From CAVSMC01 sp963798655 (GTDB lineage Bacteria; Pseudomonadota; Gammaproteobacteria; Burkholderiales; Casimicrobiaceae), in the NCBI GenBank assembly GCA_963798655.1, contig CAWCUH010000001.1:248001-312000 (forward strand): a stretch of DNA of 64,000 nucleotides. Reading direction: 5' to 3'. The position numbers and the translations under genes are program-made. This document shows, piece by piece, positions 47,651 through 57,216 of this stretch. The notes under the pieces were generated by a model. It saw only the letters and a list, made by a program, of their open reading frames with translations, was not told the origin of the DNA and made no database searches. Each line of letters opens with the position of its first letter. Within the stretch, counting starts at the first letter, position 1.

Positions 47651-48451
47651 TTACGTGTGCAGCATCCACTCGTGTTGCGGATCGTTCTTGAAGATCCACT
47701 GCCGCGACGGACCCGCCATCACGTTGAGGTAGTAAAGCTCGTAGCCGTGCGGCGCGCAAACCGGGTGGTAGCCGCGAGGCACGAGCACGACGTCGTGATC
47801 CTCGACCGTCATCGTGCAATCGAGGGACCGATCGTCGGTGTAGACGCGCTGGAACGCGAATCCCTGCGGCGGGTCGAGCCGGTGGTAGTACGTCTCCTCG
47901 AGGAACGTCTCGCGCGGCGGATCGTCGGTGTCGTGCTTGTGCGGCGGATAGCTCGACGAGTGTCCGGCGGGCGTGCGCACCTCGACCACCAGCAGGTGAT
48001 CGGCGGGCGCGTCCTGCGGGAGAATGTCGCAGACGTAGCGCGTGTTCGAGCCTTTGCCGCGCACGGCGCGCTTCATCGTCGCGGGCTCGATCAGCCGCGG
48101 CGGATGGGTGCCGCGACCGGGTGCGCTCGCGATCGCCACCTCGGCGCGCGTGTGCGCAGCAATCGTCGCGGCGAGCCCGTTCGTGATGTACAGCGCGTAT
48201 GGCGCGCGTTCGTCGAAAACGCTCGTGCGCGCACCGATCTCGCGCCACGAGCCGCCGCTGCCGTCGACGCTGACGACGCCGGCCAGCACGACGATGCAGC
48301 GCTCGCGCGCGTCGGCGGCAATGTCCATCGTCTCGCCTGCCGCGAGGCGATGCGCCGAGAAGCCGACGTAGCGCCAGTGCGCCGATTCGGGCGTCACCGT
48401 CACGATGTCGCGGCCGCTCTTCGCGGCCTTCGAAAGCAGCGTCGCCGTCAT
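47651..48451 (-). CDS. iolB: 5-deoxy-glucuronate isomerase
   Basis: 266 residues, the normal IolB length. Metal and substrate motifs: SSYPPHKHDTDDPPRETFLE (His-His-Glu) and YHPVCAPHGYELYYLNVMAG. IolB converts 5-deoxy-glucuronate to 2-deoxy-5-keto-gluconate in myo-inositol catabolism. Its ATG at 48451 overlaps the iolE stop by 4 bases, so it is translationally coupled. It is the last gene of the minus-strand iol operon. Confidence 0.95.
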   Translation of the reverse strand: MTATLLSKAAKSGRDIVTVTPESAHWRYVGFSAHRLAAGETMDIAADARERCIVVLAGVVSVDGSGGSWREIGARTSVFDERAPYALYITNGLAATIAAHTRAEVAIASAPGRGTHPPRLIEPATMKRAVRGKGSNTRYVCDILPQDAPADHLLVVEVRTPAGHSSSYPPHKHDTDDPPRETFLEETYYHRLDPPQGFAFQRVYTDDRSLDCTMTVEDHDVVLVPRGYHPVCAPHGYELYYLNVMAGPSRQWIFKNDPQHEWMLHT

Positions 48452-49344
48452 GACGGGCGGACTGCGGTGAGCGCGGCGAGATGGCGGTAGCCTTTGTCGG
48501 CGAAAGCGTAGCCTGGCGCGACCGCCGGGTCCTGCTCCGCCTCGACGACGAGCCAGCCGCGATAGCCGTGCTCGCGCAGCGTCGCGACGATCGGCGCGAA
48601 GTCGATAGCGCCGTCACCCGGCACGGTGAACGCGCCGTTGATGACCGCTTCGAGAAACGACCACGCGCGATTGCGCGCCATCGCGATCACCGGCGGGCGC
48701 ACGTCCTTGCAGTGAACGTGGCAGACGCGCGCGACGTGCTTCGCGAGCATCGCGAGGGGATCGCCGCCGGCGAACGTCATGTGGCCGGTGTCGAACAGCA
48801 ATCCGACGTCGGGCGAGGTGATCTCCATCAGCCGGTCGACGTCGTCGGGCGCCTGTACGTACGCGCCCATGTGATGGTGATAGCCGAGACGAACGCCGCG
48901 CGACAGCGTGTAGCGCGCGAACGCGCTGACGCGCTCGCCGTATGCGCGCCAGTCGGCGTCGCTGCGAAAGCGCGGCCGCTTGTACAGGGGAACCGGCGCT
49001 CCCTGGATCGAATCGGCGACTTCGCCGTAGACCATGACGCTCGCGCCGTTGCCGGCGAGAAGCTCGAGGTGCGCACCGACGGCCGCGATCTCGTCGTCGA
49101 CCGAGCGCGCGGCGAGCCGTCCCGAGTACCAGCCGGACACGCACGCGAGCCCGTGTTGTGCGAGCACGGCGCGCAGCGCCGCCGGCTCGCGCGGGAACTT
49201 GTTGCCGAGCTCGAAGCCCCGATAGCCGATGCGCTTGCCTTCGTCGAGCGCGGTGGCGAGCGGCGTCTCGCCTCCGAGCGAGGGCAGGTCGTCGTTGCTC
49301 CACGAGATCGGGTTGATGCCGATGCGAACGTCGAATCCGGACAT
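48448..49344 (-). CDS. iolE: Myo-inosose-2 dehydratase
   Basis: 298 residues from ATG 49344. It reads RIGINPISWSNDDLPSLGG, then RGFELGNKFPREPAAL, VRLGYHHHMGAYVQAPDDVD, VGLLFDTGHMTFAGGDPLAM and GWLVVEAEQDPAV, the standard IolE series with metal ligands Glu, Asp, His, Glu. It dehydrates 2-keto-myo-inositol. It follows iolD by 8 bases and overlaps iolB. The longer frame upstream runs through iolD and is not used. Confidence 0.95.
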   Translation of the reverse strand: MSGFDVRIGINPISWSNDDLPSLGGETPLATALDEGKRIGYRGFELGNKFPREPAALRAVLAQHGLACVSGWYSGRLAARSVDDEIAAVGAHLELLAGNGASVMVYGEVADSIQGAPVPLYKRPRFRSDADWRAYGERVSAFARYTLSRGVRLGYHHHMGAYVQAPDDVDRLMEITSPDVGLLFDTGHMTFAGGDPLAMLAKHVARVCHVHCKDVRPPVIAMARNRAWSFLEAVINGAFTVPGDGAIDFAPIVATLREHGYRGWLVVEAEQDPAVAPGYAFADKGYRHLAALTAVRPS

Positions 49345-49352
49345 GATGTTGG

Positions 49353-51194
49353 TCACAGCCTCTGCTTCTTGCGGCCCGCTTCGTAATCGGCACGCGCGCC
49401 GCGCACGCTCGCCCGCTGCGAAACTTCCGGCACGGCGACTTCCCACCACGCGCCGCCGTCCTCCGTCGTTCGGTTCGGATCGGTCTCGATGCAGACGACG
49501 TAGGTTCGATCGGCCGCGCGAGCGCGCACGAGCGCCGCCTCGAGCTCTGCAATCGTCTTCACGTTCTCGCCGAGCGCGCCGAGCGCGCGCGCGTGCGCGG
49601 CGAAGTCGATCGCCGGCGCTTCGTTGGGCTCCCTGGCGCAATCGGCGAGGAGGTTGTTGAACGGCGCGCCGCCGCACGCCTTCTGAAGCCGGTCGATGCA
49701 GCCGAAGCCGCGATTGTCGAGCACGACGATGACGAGCTTCGTGCCGAGCATCACCGACGTCGCGATCTCCGAATTGAGCATCAGGTAGCTGCCGTCGCCG
49801 ACGATCACCACGATGTCGCGATCGGGGTGCGCGAGCTTGACGCCGACGCCGCCGGCGATCTCGTAGCCCATGCACGAGTAGCCGTACTCCACGTGATAAC
49901 CGCCGGGTACCGACGTCCGCCACAGCTTGTGCAGGTCGGCGGGCAGCGTTCCCGCGGCGCACACGACAATGTCGCGCTCCGTTGACTGCGTCGATGTCCG
50001 TTGCACGGCGCCGATGACTTCGCCTTCGTAGGGAAGCTCGACGTCGCGCACGCCGGTGATCTCGGCGATCCGCTTGCGCCATTGGTCGTTGCCGCGGCGG
50101 GCCGAATCGGTCCACGCCGCATCCGCGCGCCAGCCGTCGAGCGCACGGGACAGCGACGTGAGCGCGACGCCGGCATCGGCGATCACCTCGGTCGCCCGGC
50201 CCTTTTGCGCGTCGTACGGATTCACGTTGATCGCGACGAGCTCCGCCTGCGGGAACAGCGTGCGCGAGCCGGTCGTGAAGTCCGACAGCCGCGTGCCGAG
50301 CGCAATGACGACGTCCGCTTCGCGCGCGAGCGTGTTGGCAGCCGGCGAGCCCGTTACGCCCACTGCGCCGGCCTGCATCGGATGGTCCCACGCGATCGCG
50401 CCCTTGCCGGCCTGTGTCTCGCAGACCGGAACGCCGTGCTGGTCGCAGAACGCGCGCAGTGCGTCGCTCGCGCGCGCGTACAGCACGCCGCCGCCGCCGA
50501 TGATCAGCGGACGACGCGCGCGCTTCAGCACGTCCACCGCGCGTGCGAGCTCGGTGGCGTCCGGCGGCGGTGCGCGGAACACGACGGGCGAGGGCGCGAA
50601 GAACGCCTCCGGATAGTCGTAAGCCATCGTCTGCACGTCCTGCGGCAGCGCGAGGGTGACCGGACCGCACAGCGCCGGATCGGTCAGAACGTGAATCGCG
50701 CGCGGCAACGCGGTGAGCAGTTGCGCCGGGTTCACGATGCGATCGAAATAGCGCGACACCGGCCTGAAGCAGTCGTTGGCCGACACGGTGGCGTCGGTAA
50801 AGTCCTCGACCTGCTGCAGCACCGGATCGGGCGCGCGCGACACGAACACGTCGCCGGGCAGCAGCAGCACCGGCAGGCGGTTCACGTGCGCGAGCGCGGC
50901 CGCGCTCAGCAGGTTCGTCGCGCCGGGACCGATCGACGTCGTGACGGCCATCATCCGCCGGCGCATGTGCGCCTTCGCGTAGGCGATCGCCGCGTGCGCC
51001 ATCGCCTGCTCGTTGTGCGCGCGGTACGTCGGCAGCTCGCGGCGAACGCCGTAAAGCGCTTCGCCGAGGCCCGCGACATTGCCGTGACCGAAGATCGCAA
51101 ACACGCCGCCGAAAAGTCGCATGCCGTCGGCGGTGCGCAACGCGGCGAGATAGCGCGCGAGCGCCTGCGCCATCGTGAGCCGGATCGTGTTCAT
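49353..51194 (-). CDS. iolD: 3D-(3,5/4)-trihydroxycyclohexane-1,2-dione hydrolase
   Basis: 613 residues, a ThDP enzyme. The N-terminal glutamate for ThDP is in the PTYRAHNEQAMAHAAIAYAK region; the central domain has GGGVLYARASDALRAFC; the Mg/ThDP motif is VVIVGDGSYLMLNSEIATSV. The DGS..N spacing and the IGPGATNLLSAAALAHVN segment are typical of IolD. It hydrolyses the diketone ring to 5-deoxy-glucuronate. Start ATG 51194 is 3 bases after the iolC stop, so cotranscription and close coupling are clear. Confidence 0.95.
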   Translation of the reverse strand: MNTIRLTMAQALARYLAALRTADGMRLFGGVFAIFGHGNVAGLGEALYGVRRELPTYRAHNEQAMAHAAIAYAKAHMRRRMMAVTTSIGPGATNLLSAAALAHVNRLPVLLLPGDVFVSRAPDPVLQQVEDFTDATVSANDCFRPVSRYFDRIVNPAQLLTALPRAIHVLTDPALCGPVTLALPQDVQTMAYDYPEAFFAPSPVVFRAPPPDATELARAVDVLKRARRPLIIGGGGVLYARASDALRAFCDQHGVPVCETQAGKGAIAWDHPMQAGAVGVTGSPAANTLAREADVVIALGTRLSDFTTGSRTLFPQAELVAINVNPYDAQKGRATEVIADAGVALTSLSRALDGWRADAAWTDSARRGNDQWRKRIAEITGVRDVELPYEGEVIGAVQRTSTQSTERDIVVCAAGTLPADLHKLWRTSVPGGYHVEYGYSCMGYEIAGGVGVKLAHPDRDIVVIVGDGSYLMLNSEIATSVMLGTKLVIVVLDNRGFGCIDRLQKACGGAPFNNLLADCAREPNEAPAIDFAAHARALGALGENVKTIAELEAALVRARAADRTYVVCIETDPNRTTEDGGAWWEVAVPEVSQRASVRGARADYEAGRKKQRL

Positions 51195-51197
51195 CGC

Positions 51198-53123
51198 CTA
51201 CCTTCCTTCACGCCATGCGCGGATCAGCGCCTCGTAATTCGCGCGCACGCCGGCGATCAACGCGGCGTCGTCGCTGCCGCTCGCGAGCCAGCGCCGCGCG
51301 GGCTCGGCGAAGATCGTGCGTCCGACGGCGAAGCCGCGGCACGTCGTGCTCGCGCGGGCGTCGCGGAACCCGGCGGCGAGCTTGTCGTGCGGCGCGTTCA
51401 AGCCAAGCAGCAGCACGCCGCGGCAGTACGGATCGCGCTCGGCGATCAGCGCGTCGACGGCGCGCCATTGCGCCGCGCTCATCGGCTCGAGTTTCCACCA
51501 TTGCGGAAAGATGCCGAGGTTGTAGAGGCGCTTGAGCGCGCGATGCACGGTGTCTTCGCCGCGCGGCAGTCGCTTGGGCGGGATGATCTCGAGCAGCAAG
51601 TCGTGCCCGCTCGCCTGCACCGCGTCGTAGAGCGCGCGAATCTGCGCCTCGTTCTCGAGACGCGTCTCGACGTCGTCGTCGGGATGGAAGGCGACAAGGC
51701 ACTTGACCACCTGCTCCTGCGGCCACGACAACAGTGTCGTTCCGATCGAGCGGCCGTGCTGGAACACCAGCGGATCGGAGCCGGGCAGCTCGACCGGCCG
51801 GCCGATCCACCAGCCGCGGCCGGTTGCCGCATTGAGCGCATCCTGTCCGTAGACGTCGTCGATGAGCACGCCGGTGCGATGGCCGAGATCGAGCGCGCCC
51901 GCCGTCTGTGCGACGGCGTCGACGAGCAGCTGCTTAAGCTTCGGCAGCCGCGATTCGTCGGCGCCGGCGTCGCGGGCGAGCTCGAAGAACTGCGGGCGGT
52001 GATCGAACGCGAACGCGTACACCTCGTCGCGCTCGACGCGCGGCACGCTCACGCGGTGCAGTCGCGCGAGCGTCGCATCCTGGTCCGGCTTCGTGAGCTT
52101 GTCGGCGTTGGCGATGAAATATTCGAGCTCGACCATCGTCGGCATCGCCGGTGCGCAGCCATGCCGCGACACGACCAGCGCGCCGCAGGCGTTCGCGTAA
52201 CGCGAGCACACTTCGTAGTCGGCGCCGGCGAGCCACCCCTTGAGGAAGCCGGCGATGAACGCGTCGCCGGCGCCGAGCACGTTCAACACCTCGACCTGCA
52301 CGCCCCTGTAGTTGTAGGCATCGTCGAGCGATGCGGGAATCGCGCCGTCAATCACCGCGCATCCCATCGGGCCGCGCTTGACGACGAGCGTGGCCTTGGT
52401 GACGCCGCGCACGCTGCGCAGCGACGCCATGATGTCTTCGCCGCCGCCGGCGATCATGAACTCCTCCTGCGTGCCGATGATCAGGTCGAACTTCGGCAGC
52501 ACGCGCTGCAGGTGAGCGGTGACGCGGTCGGCGGCAATGAAGCGGATCTCGCCCTCCGCCTTGCCCGTGAGGCCCCAGAGCACCGGCCGGTAGTCGATGT
52601 CGAGCACGGTGCGCACGTCGTTCCTGCGCGCGTAGTCGAGCGCGACATTGCTCACGCGGTACGTGTGCTCGGTCGACAGATGCGTGCCGGTGATGGCGAG
52701 CGCCTTCGCCGACGCGATGTACGCCTCGTCGAAATCGGTCGTGTCGACAGCCATGTCGGCGCAGTTCTCGCGATAGAAGATCAGCGGGAACGTATCGCGG
52801 TCCTTGATGCCAAGCACGACCAGCGCGGTGAGCCGGCTCGGGTCGGTTGTGACGTGCGAGACGTCGCAACCCTCGCGCGCGAGCGTCTCGCGCAGGAAGC
52901 GTCCGGGGTGGTCGTCGCCGACGCGCGCGAGCATCGCCGGTTTCATGCCGAGCCGCGCGCAGCCGAACGCGCAATTGGCCGACGAGCCTCCGAGGTACTT
53001 GGCGAAGCTCGAGACGTCCTCGAGGCGTGCGCCGATCTGCTGCGCGTAGAGATCCATCGCGAGGCGTCCGCGACAGATGACGTCGCGGCTGCGGTTCGCG
53101 GCGAAACGGGTGGTGTTCTTCAT
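51198..53123 (-). CDS. iolC: Fused 5-dehydro-2-deoxygluconokinase/DUF2090 aldolase
   Basis: 641 residues. Domain 1 (about 10-330) is a PfkB-type sugar kinase with YLGGSSANCAFGCARLG and VLNVLGAGDAFIAGFLKGWL, the latter holding the catalytic Asp. Domain 2 (about 335-641) is DUF2090, known as the C-terminal half of bacterial IolC fusions, with RVERDEVYAFAFDHRPQFFE and LLEIIPPKRLPRGEDTVHRA. The fusion covers both IolC and, presumably, IolJ steps: phosphorylation of 2-deoxy-5-keto-gluconate and its cleavage to malonate semialdehyde and dihydroxyacetone phosphate. First gene of the minus-strand iol operon. Confidence 0.95.
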   Translation of the reverse strand: MKNTTRFAANRSRDVICRGRLAMDLYAQQIGARLEDVSSFAKYLGGSSANCAFGCARLGMKPAMLARVGDDHPGRFLRETLAREGCDVSHVTTDPSRLTALVVLGIKDRDTFPLIFYRENCADMAVDTTDFDEAYIASAKALAITGTHLSTEHTYRVSNVALDYARRNDVRTVLDIDYRPVLWGLTGKAEGEIRFIAADRVTAHLQRVLPKFDLIIGTQEEFMIAGGGEDIMASLRSVRGVTKATLVVKRGPMGCAVIDGAIPASLDDAYNYRGVQVEVLNVLGAGDAFIAGFLKGWLAGADYEVCSRYANACGALVVSRHGCAPAMPTMVELEYFIANADKLTKPDQDATLARLHRVSVPRVERDEVYAFAFDHRPQFFELARDAGADESRLPKLKQLLVDAVAQTAGALDLGHRTGVLIDDVYGQDALNAATGRGWWIGRPVELPGSDPLVFQHGRSIGTTLLSWPQEQVVKCLVAFHPDDDVETRLENEAQIRALYDAVQASGHDLLLEIIPPKRLPRGEDTVHRALKRLYNLGIFPQWWKLEPMSAAQWRAVDALIAERDPYCRGVLLLGLNAPHDKLAAGFRDARASTTCRGFAVGRTIFAEPARRWLASGSDDAALIAGVRANYEALIRAWREGR

Positions 53124-53190
53124 CGAGCGGGAGTCAAAGGCGGCGGAGGGCCCGCCGGCCGGGGTGATTCTACGCCGTGAGCGCGCGGCC

Positions 53191-53196
53191 TATAAT
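53191..53196 (+). promoter_or_regulatory. -10 element before iolG
   Basis: TATAAT, an exact -10 hexamer, lies 30 bases before ATG 53226 in the divergent iolC-iolG gap. The -35 side (TTCTAC at 53168-53173, 17 bases away) is poor, which suggests activator or repressor control. No IolR site was identified. Confidence 0.45.
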
Positions 53197-53225
53197 GCGG
53201 GCGGTCAAAGCGAGGGAGTGTCACG

Positions 53226-54209
53226 ATGCTCGACGTAGCGCTGTACGGCGCCGGCAGGATCGGCAGGATCCACGCCGGCAACCTCGTCCGCCAGACGGGC
53301 GTGCGCCTGAAGTACGTCGTCGACGTCGACGCGCGAGCCGCGGGCGAGCTCGGCGAGCGCCACGGCGCGACGGTTGCGCCGATCGACACGCCGTTCGAGG
53401 ATCCGTCGATCAAGGTCGTCGTGATCGCGTCGTCGACCGATACGCATGCCGATCTCATCGTTCGCGCTGCGGCCGCCGGCAAGGATATCTTCTGCGAGAA
53501 GCCGGTCGACCTTTCGCTCGAGCGCGCGCGCACGTGCGCGCAGGCAGTGGCCAAGGCCGGCGTGCGCTGCCTGATCGGGTTCAACCGTCGCTACGATCCG
53601 ACGTTCGCGGCGGTGAAGCGGCGGCTCGCGAGCGGCGAGATCGGCGAGCCGGAGATGCTCGTCATTACGAGCCGCGATCCGGGCGCGCCGCCGGTGTCGT
53701 ACATCAAGGTGTCCGGCGGCATCTTCAAGGACATGCTGATCCACGACTTCGACGTCTTCCGCTGGATTCTCGACGACGAGGCGGCGACCGTGTACGCATC
53801 GGCGAGCTGCCTCGTCGATCCGGCCATTGCCGCGGCCGGCGACGTCGACTCGACGGCCGTCACCATTCGCACGAAGCGCGAGCGACTGTGCGTGATCAAC
53901 ACGTCGCGTCGCGCCGCGTACGGCTACGACCAGCGGTTCGAGGTGCTCGGCAGCAAGGGCATGCTGCAGGCGGCGAATCATCGTCCGACCGAGGTCGTCG
54001 CGTCGACAACGTCGGTCTCGATGGATCTGCCCGAACATTTCTTCCTCGAGCGCTACCGCGCGGCGTACGCGAACGAGATGGCGCACTTCTTCGACGCGCT
54101 TGCGAACGACAGGCCGCTCGACACGACCATCGACGACGGCGTGAAGGCGCTCGAGCTCGCCGACGCGGCGATGCGCTCGTGGCAGGAAGCCCGCATCGTC
54201 ACGCTGTGA
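53226..54209 (+). CDS. iolG: Inositol 2-dehydrogenase
   Basis: 327 residues, Gfo/Idh/MocA family. The cofactor motif is DVALYGAGRIGRIHAGNLVR; the family's KP motif is in DIFCEKPVDLSLERARTCAQ, and the catalytic Lys/Asp/His region is GGIFKDMLIHDFDVFRWILD. It oxidises myo-inositol to 2-keto-myo-inositol. GAGGGAG 7 bases before ATG 53226 is strong. It is divergent from iolC, with only about 100 bases between starts. Confidence 0.94.
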   Translation: MLDVALYGAGRIGRIHAGNLVRQTGVRLKYVVDVDARAAGELGERHGATVAPIDTPFEDPSIKVVVIASSTDTHADLIVRAAAAGKDIFCEKPVDLSLERARTCAQAVAKAGVRCLIGFNRRYDPTFAAVKRRLASGEIGEPEMLVITSRDPGAPPVSYIKVSGGIFKDMLIHDFDVFRWILDDEAATVYASASCLVDPAIAAAGDVDSTAVTIRTKRERLCVINTSRRAAYGYDQRFEVLGSKGMLQAANHRPTEVVASTTSVSMDLPEHFFLERYRAAYANEMAHFFDALANDRPLDTTIDDGVKALELADAAMRSWQEARIVTL

Positions 54210-54244
54210 CGCGTTTGCTGCCCGTTCGATTGCTTGTCGTCTCC

Positions 54245-54310
54245 GCGAACGCGGGGCCCCGGCGACGTTCGACGACAGACACTGGATTCCCGCCTTCGCG
54301 GGAATGACGC
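54245..54310. repeat. REP-like intergenic palindrome
   Basis: Contains ATTCCCGC-CTTC-GCGGGAAT (54286-54305), a perfect hairpin with 8-base arms, preceded by GACACTGG and a GC-rich inverted segment at 54245-54262. Translations of this type (VIPAKAGIQ, SFPRRRES) are a familiar mark of betaproteobacterial REP-like repeats. It fills the gap between iolG and the second dehydrogenase. Confidence 0.75.
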
Positions 54311-54315
54311 GGACA

Positions 54316-55341
54316 ATGCCTTCGCCCGTTCGCATCGGCGTCGTCGGCCTCGGCCGCATGGGCCGGCGGCACGCGATGAACCTCGCGCAGCAAACGCCGG
54401 GCGCGCACGTGGTTGCAGCGTGCGATCCAGCGCCGTCGTCGCTCGAATGGGCGCGCACGGCGCTCGGTGTCACGAGTCTCACGCGCGACTACACCGAGCT
54501 TCTGGCACGCCGTGACGTCGACGCGGTCTGGATCGCGACGCCGCTGACCGAGCACGCGCAGCAGGTCACGCAGGCGCTCGACGCCGGCAAGCACGCGTTC
54601 TGCGAGAAGCCGCTGTCGCTCGACGTCGCCGATTGCCTTCGGGTCGAAGAGACCGCCGCGCGCCACCCGAAGCAGAAGGTGATGATCGGCTTCGTGCGTC
54701 GCTTCGACGCGAGCTATCGCCACGCGTACGAGAAAACGAAGTCCGGCGCGATCGGGCGTCCGTTCCTCGTGCGCTCGCAGACGGCCGACCAGCACGACCC
54801 GAGCGGCTTCTTCGTTGCGTTCGCGCCTTCGAGCGGCGGCATCTTCGTCGACATGAACGTCCACGACATCGACCTCGCGCGCTGGTATCTCGGCGGCGCG
54901 CCGGTGAAGCGCGCGTTCGCCGCGGGCACGATCGCGATCCACGAGGGACTGCGCAACTGCGGCGACGTCGACAACGGGATCTCGATCGTCGAGTTCGCCG
55001 ACGGTGCGCTGGCGTACTTTTACGCGAGCCGCACGCTCGCGCACGGCCACGAGACGCTCACCGAGATCGTCGGCACGGCGGGTCGACTCACCGTCGGCCA
55101 GAATCCTCGCATCGACCGCGTCGACATCGCCGATGGCCACGGTGTGCGCAACGAATGCACGCCGACGTTCTACGAGCGGTTCGAGGATGCGTTCGTCAAC
55201 GAGTGCGCCGAGTTCGTCGCCGCGATCCGCGACGACCGACCGCCGGCGCTCACGCTGCACGACGCCACCGAAGCGACGCGCATCGGGCAGATGCTCGCGC
55301 AATCGCATCGCACGGGTAGGGCGGTCGACGCCATCGATTGA
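54316..55341 (+). CDS. Second Gfo/Idh/MocA inositol-type dehydrogenase
   Basis: 341 residues. Cofactor site IGVVGLGRMGRRHAMNLAQQ; HAFCEKPLSLDVADCLRVEE; catalytic segment GGIFVDMNVHDIDLARWYLG. It is related to iolG but distinct, and it may act on scyllo- or chiro-inositol or another cyclitol. I prefer ATG 54316 to the in-frame ATG 54304, which lies inside the REP-like hairpin. Placed downstream of iolG, likely in the same transcription unit unless the repeat stops it. Confidence 0.9.
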   Translation: MPSPVRIGVVGLGRMGRRHAMNLAQQTPGAHVVAACDPAPSSLEWARTALGVTSLTRDYTELLARRDVDAVWIATPLTEHAQQVTQALDAGKHAFCEKPLSLDVADCLRVEETAARHPKQKVMIGFVRRFDASYRHAYEKTKSGAIGRPFLVRSQTADQHDPSGFFVAFAPSSGGIFVDMNVHDIDLARWYLGGAPVKRAFAAGTIAIHEGLRNCGDVDNGISIVEFADGALAYFYASRTLAHGHETLTEIVGTAGRLTVGQNPRIDRVDIADGHGVRNECTPTFYERFEDAFVNECAEFVAAIRDDRPPALTLHDATEATRIGQMLAQSHRTGRAVDAID

Positions 55342-55722
55342 TCCCACGCGGCCGGAGCTCACCCCGGCGGGGCGGGCGGGACGAGGCGGCCGATTGTGTC
55401 GTCGATCACATAGCGAGCGCCGCATGGGCCATTCACCGCCGTGAAACGCGGGGGATGTCCCGAAGCCTGCGCGGCGCCACGTGCGCAGTGGGCCTGTGCG
55501 ACGGAGCAGACAGGCGAACGCAGCCACCGCTGCGGCTGTCTGCCTCTGGAATGGGCCCAAAATGCTTCAGCGCCCGCGCTGGACGGACACGCGTCGGCGG
55601 CTGCTGAAGATTGTACAAATTGCCGCTTTCGGGCTTTTGCGAACGAAAGTGATCACAATTCTTCATTTGCCGCCGCATGCGCTTCGCGCGGAGGCCGGCG
55701 GCGTGCACGACATCGCTCGACC
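55342..55722. other. Intergenic region before the kaiC-like gene
   Basis: 381 bases with no convincing gene. It contains a relatively AT-rich patch at about 55608-55675 (for example TTGTACAAATTGCCG), the most likely site for the promoter of the KaiC-like gene. No terminator for the upstream gene is clear. Confidence 0.5.
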
Positions 55723-57216
55723 ATGATCGAAACGGATTCTTCGCCACGCCCCGCCGCGCTTGTCGAGACGGGCGTTCCGGGCCTCGATGACGTGATGCGC
55801 GGCGGCTTCGCCGCGAATCGCATGTATCTCGTCGAAGGCCATCCAGGTTCCGGCAAGACAACGATCGGCGTGCAGTTCCTGATGGCCGGCGCGCGGCGCG
55901 GCGAGCGCTGCATGCTGGTGACGCTCTCCGAGACCGCCGACGAGCTGCGATCGACCGCCGAGACGCACGGATGGTCGCTCGACGGCATCGACATCGTCGA
56001 GATCATCGCGTCGGAGGAAAGTCTCGATCCACAGGCGCGATACACGATGTACCACCCGTCGGAAGTCGAGCTCGGCGAGACGATGAAGAGGCTCTACGAA
56101 GAGGCGGCGCGCATCCGGCCGACGCGGCTGGTGTTCGACTCGCTGTCGGAGCTGCGGCTGCTCGCGGAGAATCCGCTGCGTTATCGCCGCCAGATCTTCG
56201 CGCTGAAGCAGCATTTCGCGCGCGAAGGCTGCACGGTGCTCTTTGTCGACGACCGTGCGAGCGACCAGCGCGAGATGCCTTTGCACACGCTCGCGCACGG
56301 CATCATCACGCTCGAGCGCAACGACGTCGAGTATGGCTCGCTGCGCCGCCGGCTGCAGGTGTCGAAGCTTCGCGGGCGCGCATTCCGCGAGGGTTATCAC
56401 GACTTCGCGATCCGTCGCGGCGGGCTGGAAGTGTTCCCGCGGATCGTCGCGGCCGAGCATCGCGTCGAAATCACGCCGCACCCGGTATCGAGCGGCATCG
56501 AAGCCCTCGATGCGCTGCTCGGCGGCGGCCTCACCGAGGGCACGAGCACGCTGCTGGTCGGCGCATCGGGAACGGGCAAGTCGTCGGTCGCCGCGCAGTT
56601 TGCGACGACCGTCGCGCGCGCCGGCAGGCACGCCGCCGTGTTCCTGTTCGACGAGGCGCCGGCGATCTTCATCGAGCGCACGTGCAACCTCGGCATGGAC
56701 GTGCGGCCGATGGTCGAAAACGGCACGTTGACGCTTCGCCAGATCGACCCGGCGGAGCTTTCGCCCGGAGAGTTCGCGCAGGCCGTTCGCAACGCGGTCG
56801 AGCAGCAGGACGCGAAGATCGTCGTCATCGACAGCCTCAACGGCTACCTGAACGCGATGCCGAGCGAGCGCTTCCTGATGCTCCACCTGCACGAGATGCT
56901 GATGTATCTCGGTCAGCACGGCGTCACGACGCTGCTGCTGATGGCGCAGCATGGCACCGCCGGCGCGTACTCGGATTTGCCGGTCGAAGCGAGCTACGTC
57001 GCGGATACGGTGATTGCACTGCGCTACTTCGAGGCGTTCGGCGAAGTCCGGCAGGCGATCTCGGTGGTGAAGAAGCGCACCGGCCATCATCAGCGGACGA
57101 TCCGCGAGCTTCGCCTCGACGGCGGTATCGGGATCGGCGAGCCGATCCGGGAATTCCTCGGCGTGCTGAGCGGCGTGCCGAGGTTCGTGCCCAACGTTCC
57201 CGAATCGAAGCGATGA
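55723..57216 (+). CDS. Two-domain KaiC-like ATPase
   Basis: 497 residues with two RecA/KaiC domains. Walker A motifs are VEGHPGSGKTTIGVQF (about 37-52) and VGASGTGKSSVAAQF (about 279-293); Walker B-type segments are RLVFDSLSELRLL and IVVIDSLNGYLNAMPS. KaiC autokinase sites are not evident at the end. In non-cyanobacterial lineages these ATPases often work with histidine kinases in signalling, and here the stop codon overlaps the start of a hybrid kinase. No KaiA or KaiB gene is present. Start ATG 55723 gives the usual domain length; the upstream frame is extended but non-homologous. Confidence 0.92.
   Translation: MIETDSSPRPAALVETGVPGLDDVMRGGFAANRMYLVEGHPGSGKTTIGVQFLMAGARRGERCMLVTLSETADELRSTAETHGWSLDGIDIVEIIASEESLDPQARYTMYHPSEVELGETMKRLYEEAARIRPTRLVFDSLSELRLLAENPLRYRRQIFALKQHFAREGCTVLFVDDRASDQREMPLHTLAHGIITLERNDVEYGSLRRRLQVSKLRGRAFREGYHDFAIRRGGLEVFPRIVAAEHRVEITPHPVSSGIEALDALLGGGLTEGTSTLLVGASGTGKSSVAAQFATTVARAGRHAAVFLFDEAPAIFIERTCNLGMDVRPMVENGTLTLRQIDPAELSPGEFAQAVRNAVEQQDAKIVVIDSLNGYLNAMPSERFLMLHLHEMLMYLGQHGVTTLLLMAQHGTAGAYSDLPVEASYVADTVIALRYFEAFGEVRQAISVVKKRTGHHQRTIRELRLDGGIGIGEPIREFLGVLSGVPRFVPNVPESKR

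Noticed and set aside
54199..55560. A 453-residue open frame antisense to the second dehydrogenase
   Set aside because: Shadow frame; its VIPAKAGIQ stretch comes from the REP-like repeat and not from a gene.
55723..57216. Circadian clock kaiABC operon
   Set aside because: kaiA and kaiB are absent; the protein is a KaiC-like ATPase only.
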